51,215 nt of DNA from Deltaproteobacteria bacterium (GCA_031276865.1 JAISMF010000042.1:1-51215), one strand, 5' to 3'. Positions 9,793 through 17,609 are shown, counted from the stretch's first letter. Notes: generated from the letters alone by a model not told the origin. Numbers and translations are program-made.

Positions 9793-10155
9793 AAATCTCC
9801 GCGAGCCTTTCTTTCCAGCATGATTCCCGTCTTCTTAAAGACGCCGGCTCCAAAGGACTCCCCGGCCGGAACGGCCGCGGCGGCCGCTTGAAAAACCGAA
9901 AAAAAGCCCCTTAAGGAAACCGAAACCGCAAATATACCAGAAAAAGGGCCCTGAATGAAGAGTTAATTCTTTCGCTTTTCCGCCGGGTCGCGATGCCGGA
10001 GCGCCGGAGCCCCCCCGCGCCTTGCCCCTCGAGCGGGCGAAAGGCGGAAAACGCCCGAAGACGGGGAGCGGATATAATTTAAGGATTGACAGCCAAAGGG
10101 CCGCCGTACTACAATTAACAAGCTGTGAGATCTCTTTTTTAGAGAACGTTTTAAA
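9793..10155. other. Divergent intergenic region: acyl-CoA ligase / tRNA-Cys
   Basis: No protein gene is supported. A minus-strand open frame here runs through the tRNA-Cys complement and is a known kind of false call. The left part should contain the acyl-CoA ligase promoter (not resolved). The right part holds the tRNA-Cys promoter. Confidence 0.5.
10086..10115 (+). promoter_or_regulatory. Sigma70 promoter of tRNA-Cys
   Basis: Perfect -35 TTGACA (10086-10091), 18-bp spacer, -10 TACAAT (10110-10115, 5 of 6). The predicted start near 10122 is about 34 nt before the mature tRNA 5' end. Confidence 0.75.
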
Positions 10156-10231
10156 GGCGGCATAGCCAAGTGGCTAAGGCGACGGTCTGCAAAACCGTTA
10201 TTCGGCGGTTCGAATCCGCCTGCCGCCTCCA
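10156..10231 (+). tRNA. tRNA-Cys (GCA)
   Basis: 76-nt cloverleaf with a 7-bp acceptor stem (GGCGGCA/TGCCGCC), a D arm, and an anticodon stem ACGGT/ACCGT enclosing loop CTGCAAA (anticodon GCA, cysteine). The T arm is GGCGG-TTCGAAT-CCGCC, and the 3' CCA is encoded (10229-10231). Its own promoter and terminator flank it. Confidence 0.97.
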
Positions 10232-10297
10232 CGCCATCCTTAATTACTCTTAATCATCCTAAATAATAATATTTTATTCTCTTTTTTGAAAAATATT

Positions 10298-10325
10298 AAA
10301 GCCCTTTGCGGGCTTTTATTGTTTA
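10298..10325 (+). terminator. Terminator of tRNA-Cys
   Basis: Hairpin AAAGCCC-TTTGC-GGGCTTT (10298-10316) followed by the T-rich tail TATTGTTT, about 65 nt after the tRNA. The following 130 nt up to 10440 are very AT-rich and hold no recognisable gene. Confidence 0.8.
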
Positions 10326-10505
10326 AGCCTTTTTTTATTTTAAGAAACACGTTTTCTTTCTTTATTTATATATTATATATATAATTTATAATATTTATCA
10401 CATATAAGCAAATATAAAGATTTATAAGCATAATAAATATTCAATCTAAAACTCCATTTATCACCCTCGCCGGGAAAAATCATCCAGGCGGAGGAAGAGT
10501 CCGGC

Positions 10506-11957
10506 ATGCAGTTCACCAGCCTTGATTTCGCCCTGTTTTTCGGCATCGTGCTGCTTCTGAACTGGCGCCTGCGCGAAAGCCCGCGTTTCTATCCCCCGAC
10601 TCTTCTGGTCTTCAACTTGGTCTTCTACGCCCTCTCCGCCCCCAAGTTCCTGCCCCTCCTCTTGATAGTCGGAATCCTCAACTGGCGGGCGGCGACCCTT
10701 TTGGGCCCGGAGCGCTCCCCCTTTTTCCGGCGCCTGGTCATAAGCGTCGACGTGGTTTTAAACCTCGGGATCTTGGCCTTTTTCAAGTACTTCGACTTCC
10801 TGTTGACCAGCCTCGAGTCTCTGGGCCTCCCCCTCCACGGGGGGTTGTTCAGCCTGCCGGAGATAGTCTATCCGGTGGGCCTCTCCTTTTTCACCTTCCA
10901 GGGCCTCTCGCTGGCCATAGACCGGTACCGGGATCCGGAACTTAAATCCCCCGCCTTTTTGGAATGTTTGATCTTCGTCTCCTTTTTCCCCACCGTCCTT
11001 TCCGGACCCATCCAGAGATTCGGAAACTTCCTGCCCCAGCTGGAAAAAGCCCAAACGGGTCCCGAGGACTACAGCCTCGCCCTCACCCTCATCATCACCG
11101 GGCTCTTTAAAAAGGTGGCCCTGTCCAGCTACCTCTCGGAGTACGCGGTGCGGGGCGTCTTCCAGATGCCCGAGCAGTACTCCTTTCTGGGCGTCTTGGG
11201 GGCCGTCTACGGCTACAGCGCACAGATCTATCTGGATTTTTCCGGCTATTCGGATCTGGCCCAGGGGGTGGGGCTTCTTTTGGGCTTCAACGTGGGCGTG
11301 AACTTCGCCTCGCCCTACCTCTCCACCAACATCCGGGATTTCTGGCGGCGCTGGCACATTTCGCTCTCGTCTTGGCTTCGGGACTACCTGTACATCCCCC
11401 TGGGAGGGAGCCGCAAAGGATCCGCGACCCTCAATTTGATCGTCACCCAGACCCTGGGCGGGCTTTGGCACGGCGCCCACCTGCGCTACATCCTCTGGGG
11501 CCTGGGGCACGGCTTCCTCCTGGCCGCGACCCACGCCGTCCTTCTAGCCAGGAAAAGAAGGGAGAGGGCTCTGGACGCCTTGAACTTCAAAAGCTGGCAG
11601 CGGCCGGTAAAACGCTTCACGGGCCTCAAGAAGTTTTTCGCCTTCCTGTTCACCTTTCACGCCGTGAGCCTCCTCTGGATACTCTTTCGGGCGGACACGA
11701 CGGCCCGGGCCTGGGAGGTCTTCACCGGCCTCTTCGACTTCTCCCGAAGGGGCGAGGGCATTCCGCTTTTGGCCTGGATAATCGTCTTTATAACCTTTTT
11801 CGGCCAGTGGGCCGGAAAAGAGATGAAAGAGCTCATGACCCTCGTTCAGAGCCGCATGTCCCTTCCCCTTTTGTCGCTCTGGTGCGCGTTCTGGGTTATA
11901 ATAATACTGCGGCTGGGCCCCGACGGGGTCCTGCCCTTCATTTACTTCCAGTACTAG
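10506..11957 (+). CDS. MBOAT-family membrane O-acyltransferase (AlgI/DltB-like)
   Basis: Integral membrane enzyme that moves acyl groups, typically acetyl, across the membrane for transfer to an extracytoplasmic polysaccharide. The 483-aa protein has about ten membrane segments and the family signature: FWRRWHISLSSWLRDYLYIPLGG around residues 279-301 and the nearly invariant catalytic histidine in GGLWHGA (His322). GGAGGAAG lies 9-10 nt before the ATG. AlgI-type proteins normally work with a periplasmic SGNH/AlgJ/AlgX-like partner, often encoded next door; none is visible here, so the acceptor is unknown. The gene is followed immediately by four copies of a 13-bp repeat and a hairpin. Confidence 0.92.
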   Translation: MQFTSLDFALFFGIVLLLNWRLRESPRFYPPTLLVFNLVFYALSAPKFLPLLLIVGILNWRAATLLGPERSPFFRRLVISVDVVLNLGILAFFKYFDFLLTSLESLGLPLHGGLFSLPEIVYPVGLSFFTFQGLSLAIDRYRDPELKSPAFLECLIFVSFFPTVLSGPIQRFGNFLPQLEKAQTGPEDYSLALTLIITGLFKKVALSSYLSEYAVRGVFQMPEQYSFLGVLGAVYGYSAQIYLDFSGYSDLAQGVGLLLGFNVGVNFASPYLSTNIRDFWRRWHISLSSWLRDYLYIPLGGSRKGSATLNLIVTQTLGGLWHGAHLRYILWGLGHGFLLAATHAVLLARKRRERALDALNFKSWQRPVKRFTGLKKFFAFLFTFHAVSLLWILFRADTTARAWEVFTGLFDFSRRGEGIPLLAWIIVFITFFGQWAGKEMKELMTLVQSRMSLPLLSLWCAFWVIIILRLGPDGVLPFIYFQY

Positions 11958-11958
11958 C

Positions 11959-12010
11959 CCCGCCTAAGGGAGTCCGCCGGCGGACCCGCCTAACGGACAC
12001 GCCTAGCGGA
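11959..12010. repeat. 13-bp x 4 tandem repeat directly after the MBOAT stop codon
   Basis: Four adjacent 13-bp units (11959-11971, 11972-11984, 11985-11997, 11998-12010) of the form CNCGCCTANSGGA. Units 1, 3 and 4 differ at two to four positions and unit 2 is more divergent. The array begins one base after the TAG. Confidence 0.7.
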
Positions 12011-12055
12011 TCTTAACGGAAGCCTCCACTTCTTTCCCATTATCCCCGTCCGGAC

Positions 12056-12077
12056 GCGGCCGGCTGAAGCCGGCCGC
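12056..12077 (+). terminator. Hairpin, probable terminator after MBOAT gene
   Basis: Perfect 9-bp stem GCGGCCGGC-TGAA-GCCGGCCGC. The following sequence has only a weak T run (AGATTTACC), so termination is likely but not certain. Confidence 0.5.
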
Positions 12078-12110
12078 AGATTTACCTAAAAGCTTCAGGT
12101 TCCCGCTAAA

Positions 12111-12356
12111 ATGCTTTCGAGGATTTTTCCCGCCCTGTGCCTCCCCGTTTTATGCCTCTTATCCGCCTGCACCTTTGACAGCCGCGAGTACGACGAGCTC
12201 AAGGCCCTAAAAGAGGAGTACCTGGTCCGGATAGCCGAGGCGAGGCAGGCCAACGACACCATCAACCGCAACATCAACGCCACCTATCTGGAGCTGGAGG
12301 CCTTGAGGACCAAACTCGAGGAGGAGCTCGCCCGGGAGCGCCCGCCCGCCGGCTGA
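12111..12356 (+). CDS. Small lipoprotein with coiled-coil body
   Basis: 81-aa predicted lipoprotein. Residues 1-19 form a signal peptide ending in the lipobox LSAC with lipidated Cys20. The mature part (residues 21-81) is highly charged and helical, rich in Glu, Leu, Lys and Arg with heptad-like spacing (YDELKALKEEYLVRIAEAR), suggesting a short coiled coil at the envelope. There is no recognised family, and the ribosome binding site is weak. It precedes a second lipoprotein gene by about 106 nt on the same strand, so the two may be co-expressed. It resembles small structural or scaffolding lipoproteins only in general design. Confidence 0.7.
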   Translation: MLSRIFPALCLPVLCLLSACTFDSREYDELKALKEEYLVRIAEARQANDTINRNINATYLELEALRTKLEEELARERPPAG

Positions 12357-12462
12357 GATCAACTATCCGAATCTCCCTCCGGCCTCTTACAGGCCCTGTT
12401 TCCGCCCCTCCTCCGGCGATCGCCCCTTTTAAAGCCCTCCCTTCTTAAAAACGGAGCCACCC

Positions 12463-13728
12463 ATGCCCTCCGCGCGGTTTCGGATCCTCCGCCTCCTCCC
12501 TCCAACCCTTCTTTTCCTCCTTTCCCTCCTTGCGCTTTCCTGCGGAAACGGGGAAACTCCCCCGTCCTCCGGCGGCGGGGCGGAAGAGAGCTCCGGAACG
12601 GCGCCACAGCCCCCCGACGGCGCTCCGGCGGCCGAAGCCAAAGCCGTAACCGAAGCGGAGGATAAGCCGCGGGGATCCGGCGGGGCGGATAAGTCGCCCC
12701 TCTCGGAGGAGGCCGCCGGAACGGCGGCTCACGCGGACGCCGACGAGGTGGTGTGCCTGGTGAACGGCGACCCCATCACGCGGGGCACCCTCGACACCCA
12801 GCTCTCCTTCCAGCTGAACGACTCCCCCTTCGGCGATCAGACGGACGAGTTTCGGCCGGCCTCCCCCTCCCTGGAGCAGCGGGTTTTGGTCTTGGACATC
12901 CTCATTAAACTGGAGCTGGCCGCCCGGGAGGCTATGAACGGCGGATTCGCCCCCGACGGGGAGGAGCTTAACGGGCTGGTGAAAGAGGCCATGGAAAACT
13001 ACGGCGGCGAAGAGGAGCTCGCGCGGGCCCTGTCCGAAAGCGGCGAGTCCATGGACGACTTCACCTTCCAAATCAAGCGGAACGCCGCGCTTAAAAACTG
13101 GCGGGACGCGGCCTTTCTGGAAAACGCCCGGGTGACGGATTCCGAGGCGGAGGAGTACTACAACCAGCATATCGAGGACGCCACCCACGCGGAGGAGGTG
13201 AACACGCTCCAGATCATGTTCCCCCTCCCCTTTTCCGACACGGGGCAGCCCGTCCAGCGGGAGAAAATTCGGGCCAAGGCGGAAGAAGCCCTGGCTTTGG
13301 CCAAAAACGGGGCCAATTTCGAGGATCTGATCCCCCTCTACATGGATCAGACCACCCTCGCGGCCAGCAACAATGGCCGGATGGGCTGGGTGGCCCGCGG
13401 AGCCACCTTTCCCCAACTGGAGGAGGACCTTTTCGCCCTGAAGCCCGGAGAAATTTCGGAGATCCTCGAAACCCCCTTCAGCCTGCACATCCTCAAAGCG
13501 GTGGACACCCGCCCCCCGGGCGTGATTCCCTTCCAGGAGCTGAAACCCGAGATAGTTAAGTTCTTAAGCGAGCAAAAGATAGACGCGCTGGTTCAGGAGC
13601 GGATAAACGAGCTGATGGAGACGGCCGACGTGAAAATAACCGACCCGGAATTGTCCTCGGCCTGGGAGGAGTACCGCCGCCAGAGCCCAAAGACGCCGGA
13701 GCCGGCGCCCGAAGGCGGTGGCGATTAG
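12463..13728 (+). CDS. Lipoprotein peptidyl-prolyl isomerase (SurA/PpiC-type)
   Basis: 421-aa predicted envelope lipoprotein acting as chaperone/prolyl isomerase for exported proteins. The signal peptide ends in ALSC (Cys27). A Ser/Gly/Ala/Glu-rich linker runs to about residue 90, then a SurA-N-like helical segment (about 95-245, beginning VVCLVNGDPITRG), and a parvulin domain (about 240-345) with NNGRMGWVARGATFPQLEEDLFALKPGEIS and LHILKAVD. A short helical C-terminus follows. GGAG lies 6 nt before the ATG. The last codons (Gly-Gly-Gly-Asp-stop) form the first unit of a 16-bp tandem repeat. PrsA-like function is the alternative name for the same activity. Family confident; client proteins unknown. 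Confidence 0.88.
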   Translation: MPSARFRILRLLPPTLLFLLSLLALSCGNGETPPSSGGGAEESSGTAPQPPDGAPAAEAKAVTEAEDKPRGSGGADKSPLSEEAAGTAAHADADEVVCLVNGDPITRGTLDTQLSFQLNDSPFGDQTDEFRPASPSLEQRVLVLDILIKLELAAREAMNGGFAPDGEELNGLVKEAMENYGGEEELARALSESGESMDDFTFQIKRNAALKNWRDAAFLENARVTDSEAEEYYNQHIEDATHAEEVNTLQIMFPLPFSDTGQPVQREKIRAKAEEALALAKNGANFEDLIPLYMDQTTLAASNNGRMGWVARGATFPQLEEDLFALKPGEISEILETPFSLHILKAVDTRPPGVIPFQELKPEIVKFLSEQKIDALVQERINELMETADVKITDPELSSAWEEYRRQSPKTPEPAPEGGGD

Positions 13729-13787
13729 CCGCGGTGGCGATTAGTCGCGGAGGCGATTAGCCGCGGAGGCGATTAGCCGCGGAGGCG
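13717..13787. repeat. 16-bp x 4.4 tandem repeat spanning the ppiC-like stop codon
   Basis: Units at 13717-13732, 13733-13748, 13749-13764 and 13765-13780 plus 7 bases. The consensus is GGAGGCGATTAGCCGC with at most two differences per unit. Each unit repeats the GAT-TAG that encodes the final Asp and stop of the preceding gene, so the array looks like a duplication of the gene's own end. Confidence 0.9.
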
Positions 13788-14141
13788 CCAGTTAAACCCT
13801 CGAAGCCCCCTCCGTTCGTGAAAGATAAAACCTGAATACCGCCTTTTTTCGGCATGCTTGGCGAATTAATCCCGCGTATGGTATGCCGTTTTTCATTCCC
13901 GCGAGGCCTTGGCTTTTCAGCCGCGAAAAGCGCTCCCCTCCGGCAGGAGGAATTCGCCTCCCTAAAAACATCCCCCGGCTTCCAAAAGCGCCCGTATCAG
14001 CCCGTTCCGCGGCTTAAGGGCCCTTTATTCGGCGGCTGTTCCGCTATATAATGAGGCGCGGGAAATTCTCAGAGAAACGCCTCATTCTGGCCTTCCAGCG
14101 AATTCCCTACCCAACACCCACAAAATATAAGGAGTTTCCGC
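13729..14141. other. Intergenic region before yebC
   Basis: After the 16-bp repeat array I see no gene. A 65-codon open frame at 13854-14051 has no ribosome binding site and overlaps the promoter. The 3' end carries the probable yebC promoter and an AAGGAG site 8 nt before the yebC ATG. Confidence 0.5.
14024..14052 (+). promoter_or_regulatory. Candidate sigma70 promoter of yebC-ruvC
   Basis: Perfect -10 TATAAT (14047-14052), 17-bp spacer and a weak -35 TTTATT (14024-14029, 3 of 6). The predicted leader is about 83 nt long. Confidence 0.5.
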
Positions 14142-14885
14142 ATGTCGGGACACAATAAATGGAGCACCATCAAATATAAAAAGGGAGCCGCCGACGCCAA
14201 GCGGGGCAAGCTCTTTTCCCGGCTCATTAAAGAGATAACCATGGCCGCCAAGGACGGGGGCGACCCGGCGGGAAATCCCCGGCTGCGCTCCGCCCTCCAG
14301 GCGGCCAAAACCGCCAACATGCCCAAAGACAACATCGATCGGGCCATCAAAAGGGGCACCGGCGAGCTGGACGGGGTGAACTACGAGCAGCTCTACTACG
14401 AGGGCTACACCCCGGGCGGCGCCGCGGTGCTGGTGGAGGTGTTGACGGAGAACAAAAACCGGGCGGCCTCCGAGGTGCGGCACACCTTCAGCAAATACGG
14501 CGGAAACCTGGGCGAGCCCGGTTCGGTCGCCTGGAACTTCAACAAAAAGGGATCCATAGTCTTCGAATCCGGCGTGAGCGAGGACCAGGCCATGGAGGTG
14601 GCCCTGGAAGCCGGAGCCGACGACATCAGCTCCAGCGGCGACACGGTGGAGGTGCACACCGCCATAAACGACCTGGACGTCGTGAAGGAGGCCTTCGACA
14701 AGGCCGGACTGGTCTACACCACGGCCGAAATAACCTTCGTGCCCGCCTCCAGTCTGGAGCTGGAGGGAAGGGAGCTCTCCTCCGCCATGAAACTTCTGGA
14801 GGCCTTGGACGATCTAGACGACGTCCAAAAGGTCTGGTCCAACATCGACTTCTCCGACGAATCCGCCCTGGGACTCCTGGACTGA
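14142..14885 (+). CDS. yebC: YebC/PmpR-family protein (TACO1 family)
   Basis: 247-aa member of the YebC/PmpR/TACO1 family, described as transcriptional regulators and more recently as ribosome-associated factors that help translation of difficult motifs such as polyprolines. The hallmark N-terminus MSGHNKWSTIKYKKGAADA and the segment PKDNIDRAIKRGTG are present. Length matches the family (about 240-250). The ATG has AAGGAG 8 nt upstream. It starts a cluster with ruvC (6 nt apart) and ruvA, the usual neighbourhood in many proteobacteria. Family assignment is secure; the cellular role is from family knowledge only. Confidence 0.95.
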   Translation: MSGHNKWSTIKYKKGAADAKRGKLFSRLIKEITMAAKDGGDPAGNPRLRSALQAAKTANMPKDNIDRAIKRGTGELDGVNYEQLYYEGYTPGGAAVLVEVLTENKNRAASEVRHTFSKYGGNLGEPGSVAWNFNKKGSIVFESGVSEDQAMEVALEAGADDISSSGDTVEVHTAINDLDVVKEAFDKAGLVYTTAEITFVPASSLELEGRELSSAMKLLEALDDLDDVQKVWSNIDFSDESALGLLD

Positions 14886-14891
14886 GCCGCC

Positions 14892-15575
14892 GTGAGGAGA
14901 AACGCCCCCCTTCCCCCGAAAGCGCCGTCCGCTGTTTTCCCGACCGGACCCCTTCGGGGCGATTTATTCACCCACCCGGTGAAAAGCGATCCCGTTTGCG
15001 GCCGCATCCTGGGGGTGGATCCGGGGAGCCTCCACACGGGATTCGGCTTCATAGACATACGCGCTTCCGGGGAAAGCCACGTGCTTTCGGGGAGGATAAG
15101 CCCCAAAAACCCAATCTTCGCGGAGCGGTTGCGCTCCATTTTTTTAGAGATCCGGGAGCTCATCGTCTCGTACAAACCCGCCGCCATGGCCTTGGAGGAC
15201 GTCTTCACCCGCCTCAACCCCAAATCGGCCCTTAAACTGGCCCAGGCCCGGGGCGTCGTCATCCTCGCGGCCTCCCTTTCGGGCGTGCCGGTCCACGAGT
15301 ACGCCCCCAGCCAGGTGAAAAACTCCGTCTGCGGCTACGGGGCGGCGGAGAAAAGCCAGGTGGCCTACATGGTGAAGAAGATCTTGAAGATCTCCGAAGA
15401 CCTCGCCCCCGACGCCTCGGACGCCCTGGCGGCGGCCCTGTGCCACGCCGGGCGCGTCAAGCTCGACCAGATCGCGGGCTCTTCCGGCCCGGCTAAAAAG
15501 GGGGCGGGCAAAAGCTTCCGGAAGATGAGCCCGGAGGATCTTCTGGCCCTGGGTTATAAAATAGCCGACAAATAG
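14892..15575 (+). CDS. ruvC: Crossover junction endodeoxyribonuclease RuvC
   Basis: Holliday-junction resolvase that makes paired nicks during recombination, working with RuvAB. The RNase H-like fold shows the four catalytic acidic residues: Asp43 in ILGVDPGSLHTG, Glu102 in ALEDVF, and Asp174 and Asp177 in APDASDALA. The reading frame gives 227 aa from GTG 14892, longer than the usual 160-190. The family normally begins right at the first strand, so GTG 14979 (residue 30, VKSDPVCGRILG) is a reasonable alternative start. Neither has a clear ribosome binding site. It lies 6 nt after yebC and is separated from ruvA by a 10-bp tandem repeat array. Confidence 0.93.
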   Translation: MRRNAPLPPKAPSAVFPTGPLRGDLFTHPVKSDPVCGRILGVDPGSLHTGFGFIDIRASGESHVLSGRISPKNPIFAERLRSIFLEIRELIVSYKPAAMALEDVFTRLNPKSALKLAQARGVVILAASLSGVPVHEYAPSQVKNSVCGYGAAEKSQVAYMVKKILKISEDLAPDASDALAAALCHAGRVKLDQIAGSSGPAKKGAGKSFRKMSPEDLLALGYKIADK

Positions 15576-15906
15576 CCCTTTTCGCCGGAATAAAGCCCCG
15601 CTTTTTTCCGTCGGATTTAAAACAACCTATATTTCCCCCCTTTCCCTGTTTTTATCTGTTTTTATCCGCTTTTATCCGTTTTTATCCGTTTTTATCCGCT
15701 TTTACCAGTTTTTACCCGCTTTTATCTGCTTTTACCCGCTTTTACCATCTTTTATCCGCTTTTACCCGCTTTTATCCGCTTTTATCCGCTTTTATCCGCT
15801 TTCACCATATTCCCCCGCGCTTTTCAAAGCCGCCGAAAACAAACTTTACCCGGCCTTTCTCCCGCCTCCGAAACAAGCGCCCGCGGCTCCCAAGGACGAA
15901 CAATCG
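15576..15906. other. ruvC-ruvA intergenic region
   Basis: 331 nt between two genes that are often adjacent. Nearly half is the 10-bp repeat array described separately. The rest shows no gene, hairpin terminator or clear promoter. AAGGA lies about 10 nt before the ruvA ATG. Confidence 0.5.
15651..15800. repeat. 10-bp x 15 tandem repeat array (TTTAYCCGCT)
   Basis: Fifteen consecutive units of exactly 10 bp, consensus TTTATCCGCT (six identical copies; the others differ at 1-3 positions, mostly C/T changes). A degenerate half-matching unit sits on each side (15641-15650 and 15801-15810). No unit length change breaks the phase. The period is not a multiple of three, so it is not a coding repeat. 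Confidence 0.95.
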
Positions 15907-16530
15907 ATGCTCGACCGCCTGAGAGGAAAACTCATTGAAAAAAACTACGGAAAGATCCTGGTGGAGACGGGCGGAGGCTTGGGACTGAGGCTTCTCGCCC
16001 CGCTCACGACGGCTCTCGCGCTTCCGGATCCCGGAACCGAGGTCATCCTCCACACCCGCCTGGTCTTAAGGCAGGAGTCGGTGGAGCTCTTCGGTTTCCT
16101 CACCAAGCTGGAAAGGGAGAGCTTCGACGTCCTCACTTCCGTCTCCCGCATCGGCCCCAGGCTGGCCCTCACCATCATCTCGGCCTTGGAGCCGGGGGAG
16201 TTGGCCCTGGCCCTCATGAACCAGGACATAAGCCGCCTTTCCACCATCAAAGGCATAGGCACCAAGACCGCCGAGAGGATTCTGGTGGAACTGAAGGACA
16301 AGGCGGGAAGGCTCTGGGAGCTCCAGGAGGGAAAAGACGGCGCCCCGCCGCCCCCTCCCTCCGGGGCGACGGGCTCGGCTTTCGCGGAAGCGGTCTTGGC
16401 CCTCCAAACCTTAGGCTACTCCAAGGCCGAAGCCGAGAAGGCGGTGAAATCCGCCGCCGCCGAAAGCGGATCCGGCGCCGGAATCGAAACCTTAATCAAA
16501 ACGGCTCTAAAAACCCTGGGCAGGCAGTAA
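15907..16530 (+). CDS. ruvA: Holliday junction DNA helicase subunit RuvA
   Basis: 207-aa DNA-binding subunit that holds the four-way junction and recruits the RuvB motor. Three domains are visible: an N-terminal OB fold (about 1-63), the tandem helix-hairpin-helix domain (about 64-140) and the small C-terminal RuvB-contacting domain (about 158-205) after a Pro-rich linker. The second HhH motif, IKGIGTKTAERILVELKDK, is standard. In the first, the usual Gly is Arg81 (SVSRIGPRLA). RuvB would usually follow but does not; the next gene is a sugar isomerase-like protein. Start chosen at ATG with AAGGA upstream. Confidence 0.93.
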   Translation: MLDRLRGKLIEKNYGKILVETGGGLGLRLLAPLTTALALPDPGTEVILHTRLVLRQESVELFGFLTKLERESFDVLTSVSRIGPRLALTIISALEPGELALALMNQDISRLSTIKGIGTKTAERILVELKDKAGRLWELQEGKDGAPPPPPSGATGSAFAEAVLALQTLGYSKAEAEKAVKSAAAESGSGAGIETLIKTALKTLGRQ

Positions 16531-16561
16531 GCTCCCGACCAACCCAAACCACCCGTTTTTT

Positions 16562-17383
16562 ATGCGCCTCTTCGCGACCCTTTACTTCCGAGACATAGAA
16601 AGCGGGGACTCCCACTACCGGCTTTTACAAAAGTTGGGTTATCTCCCGGAAATCTACTTCGAATCCGGCTGGAGGCGCCTGGGCCTCAAAGAGCACAAGG
16701 AGCTGGCGGCGAAAGTCCGAAACGAGCTGGGCGGCTGCTCCGTGCATCTCCCTTACAGGGATCTGCTCCCCGGAAGAGGGGAGCCGGAAACCCTGGAAAC
16801 CCTGAAAAGGGCCGCCGGAACGGCGGCCCTTTACGAGCCCGTCCACATGGTGGGGCACGCGGTTTTCCGACCCCTGCACGACTCGGCCTCCGCCCCCTTG
16901 AAGCATCTGAACATGACCGGAAAAGAGCTCGCCGGGCCGCTCTGGGACCCGAACGCGGCCTTTCTGGAAAACTCCAGGCGCGTCTGGAGCGGGGTCCTGG
17001 CGGAGTGCGGGGCCCGGCTTTTTCTGGAAAACACCAGCGAGCGCTCGCCCTTCCCGCTCGCGCGGCTTTTGGAAACCCTCCCTCCGGAGCGCGCCGCCAT
17101 GTGCCTGGATCTTGGCCACTGGCACCATTCCGGCATGGGCTCGGCCTTTCATAATCTCTCCGAGTGGATTTCCCTCGCCGCGGAAAAGATCGGGCATTTG
17201 CACCTCCACGACAACGACGGCTCGGCCGATCAGCACCTGAGCCTGGGAAAAGGCCTCATCGACTTCCCTCTTTTAAAAAGCCTGTTGCGGCAAAACTCCC
17301 TCGACCCCTCCGCGACCCTTGAAAACCAGACCCCGGAGGATCTTCAGGAGAGCGCGGAGTATCTCTCGCGGAACCCCTTCTAA
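16562..17383 (+). CDS. Xylose isomerase-like TIM-barrel protein (sugar phosphate isomerase/epimerase family)
   Basis: 273-aa TIM-barrel protein of the AP-endonuclease-2 superfamily, which contains metal-dependent sugar isomerases, epimerases and some endonucleases. Candidate metal ligands sit at strand ends: Glu in LFLENTS, Asp and His in CLDLGHWHHSG, His in HLHLHDNDGSADQH, and a C-terminal Glu in TLENQTPEDL. The HLHDNDG and D-x-H-x-x-x-G-x-G pattern is typical of the isomerase branch. Substrate unknown. It starts 31 nt after ruvA with only a weak ribosome binding site, so it may be translated from the ruv message. A strong terminator follows. An endonuclease IV-like role in DNA repair is less likely but possible given the neighbours. 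Confidence 0.8.
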   Translation: MRLFATLYFRDIESGDSHYRLLQKLGYLPEIYFESGWRRLGLKEHKELAAKVRNELGGCSVHLPYRDLLPGRGEPETLETLKRAAGTAALYEPVHMVGHAVFRPLHDSASAPLKHLNMTGKELAGPLWDPNAAFLENSRRVWSGVLAECGARLFLENTSERSPFPLARLLETLPPERAAMCLDLGHWHHSGMGSAFHNLSEWISLAAEKIGHLHLHDNDGSADQHLSLGKGLIDFPLLKSLLRQNSLDPSATLENQTPEDLQESAEYLSRNPF

Positions 17384-17439
17384 AAGTTTCGCCGGACGCC
17401 GTCCCCTTCCGTTGTCGTCCGGCGCCCTTGAATGAAAAA

Positions 17440-17488
17440 GGCCGCGCCAGGCCTAAGGCTTTTTAAAAACCTTAGGCCTGGCGCGGCC
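17440..17488. terminator. Bidirectional terminator between TIM-barrel gene and aldolase gene
   Basis: Perfect 19-bp stem (17440-17458 with 17470-17488), whose loop is itself T5/A5 self-complementary. The minus-strand tail is CTTTTTCATT; the plus-strand tail is weaker (TCGCTGTTTT). It lies between convergent genes. Confidence 0.9.
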
Positions 17489-17609
17489 TCGCTGTTTTCC
17501 TGACCTGTCACCGACGGGGGAGTCCGCCGGGTTTAAGGTCCCTAAAAATCCGTTCTCCAGAGCCGGAAAGAGGCTCCGTTTCAGGTTTCAAGAGGGGCGG
17601 ATGGGCTTG

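Noticed and set aside
9963..10232. 89-codon minus-strand open frame over tRNA-Cys
   Set aside because: Its start is the complement of the tRNA (EAAGGFEPPNNGFADRRLSH), a well-known false protein produced from tRNA genes.
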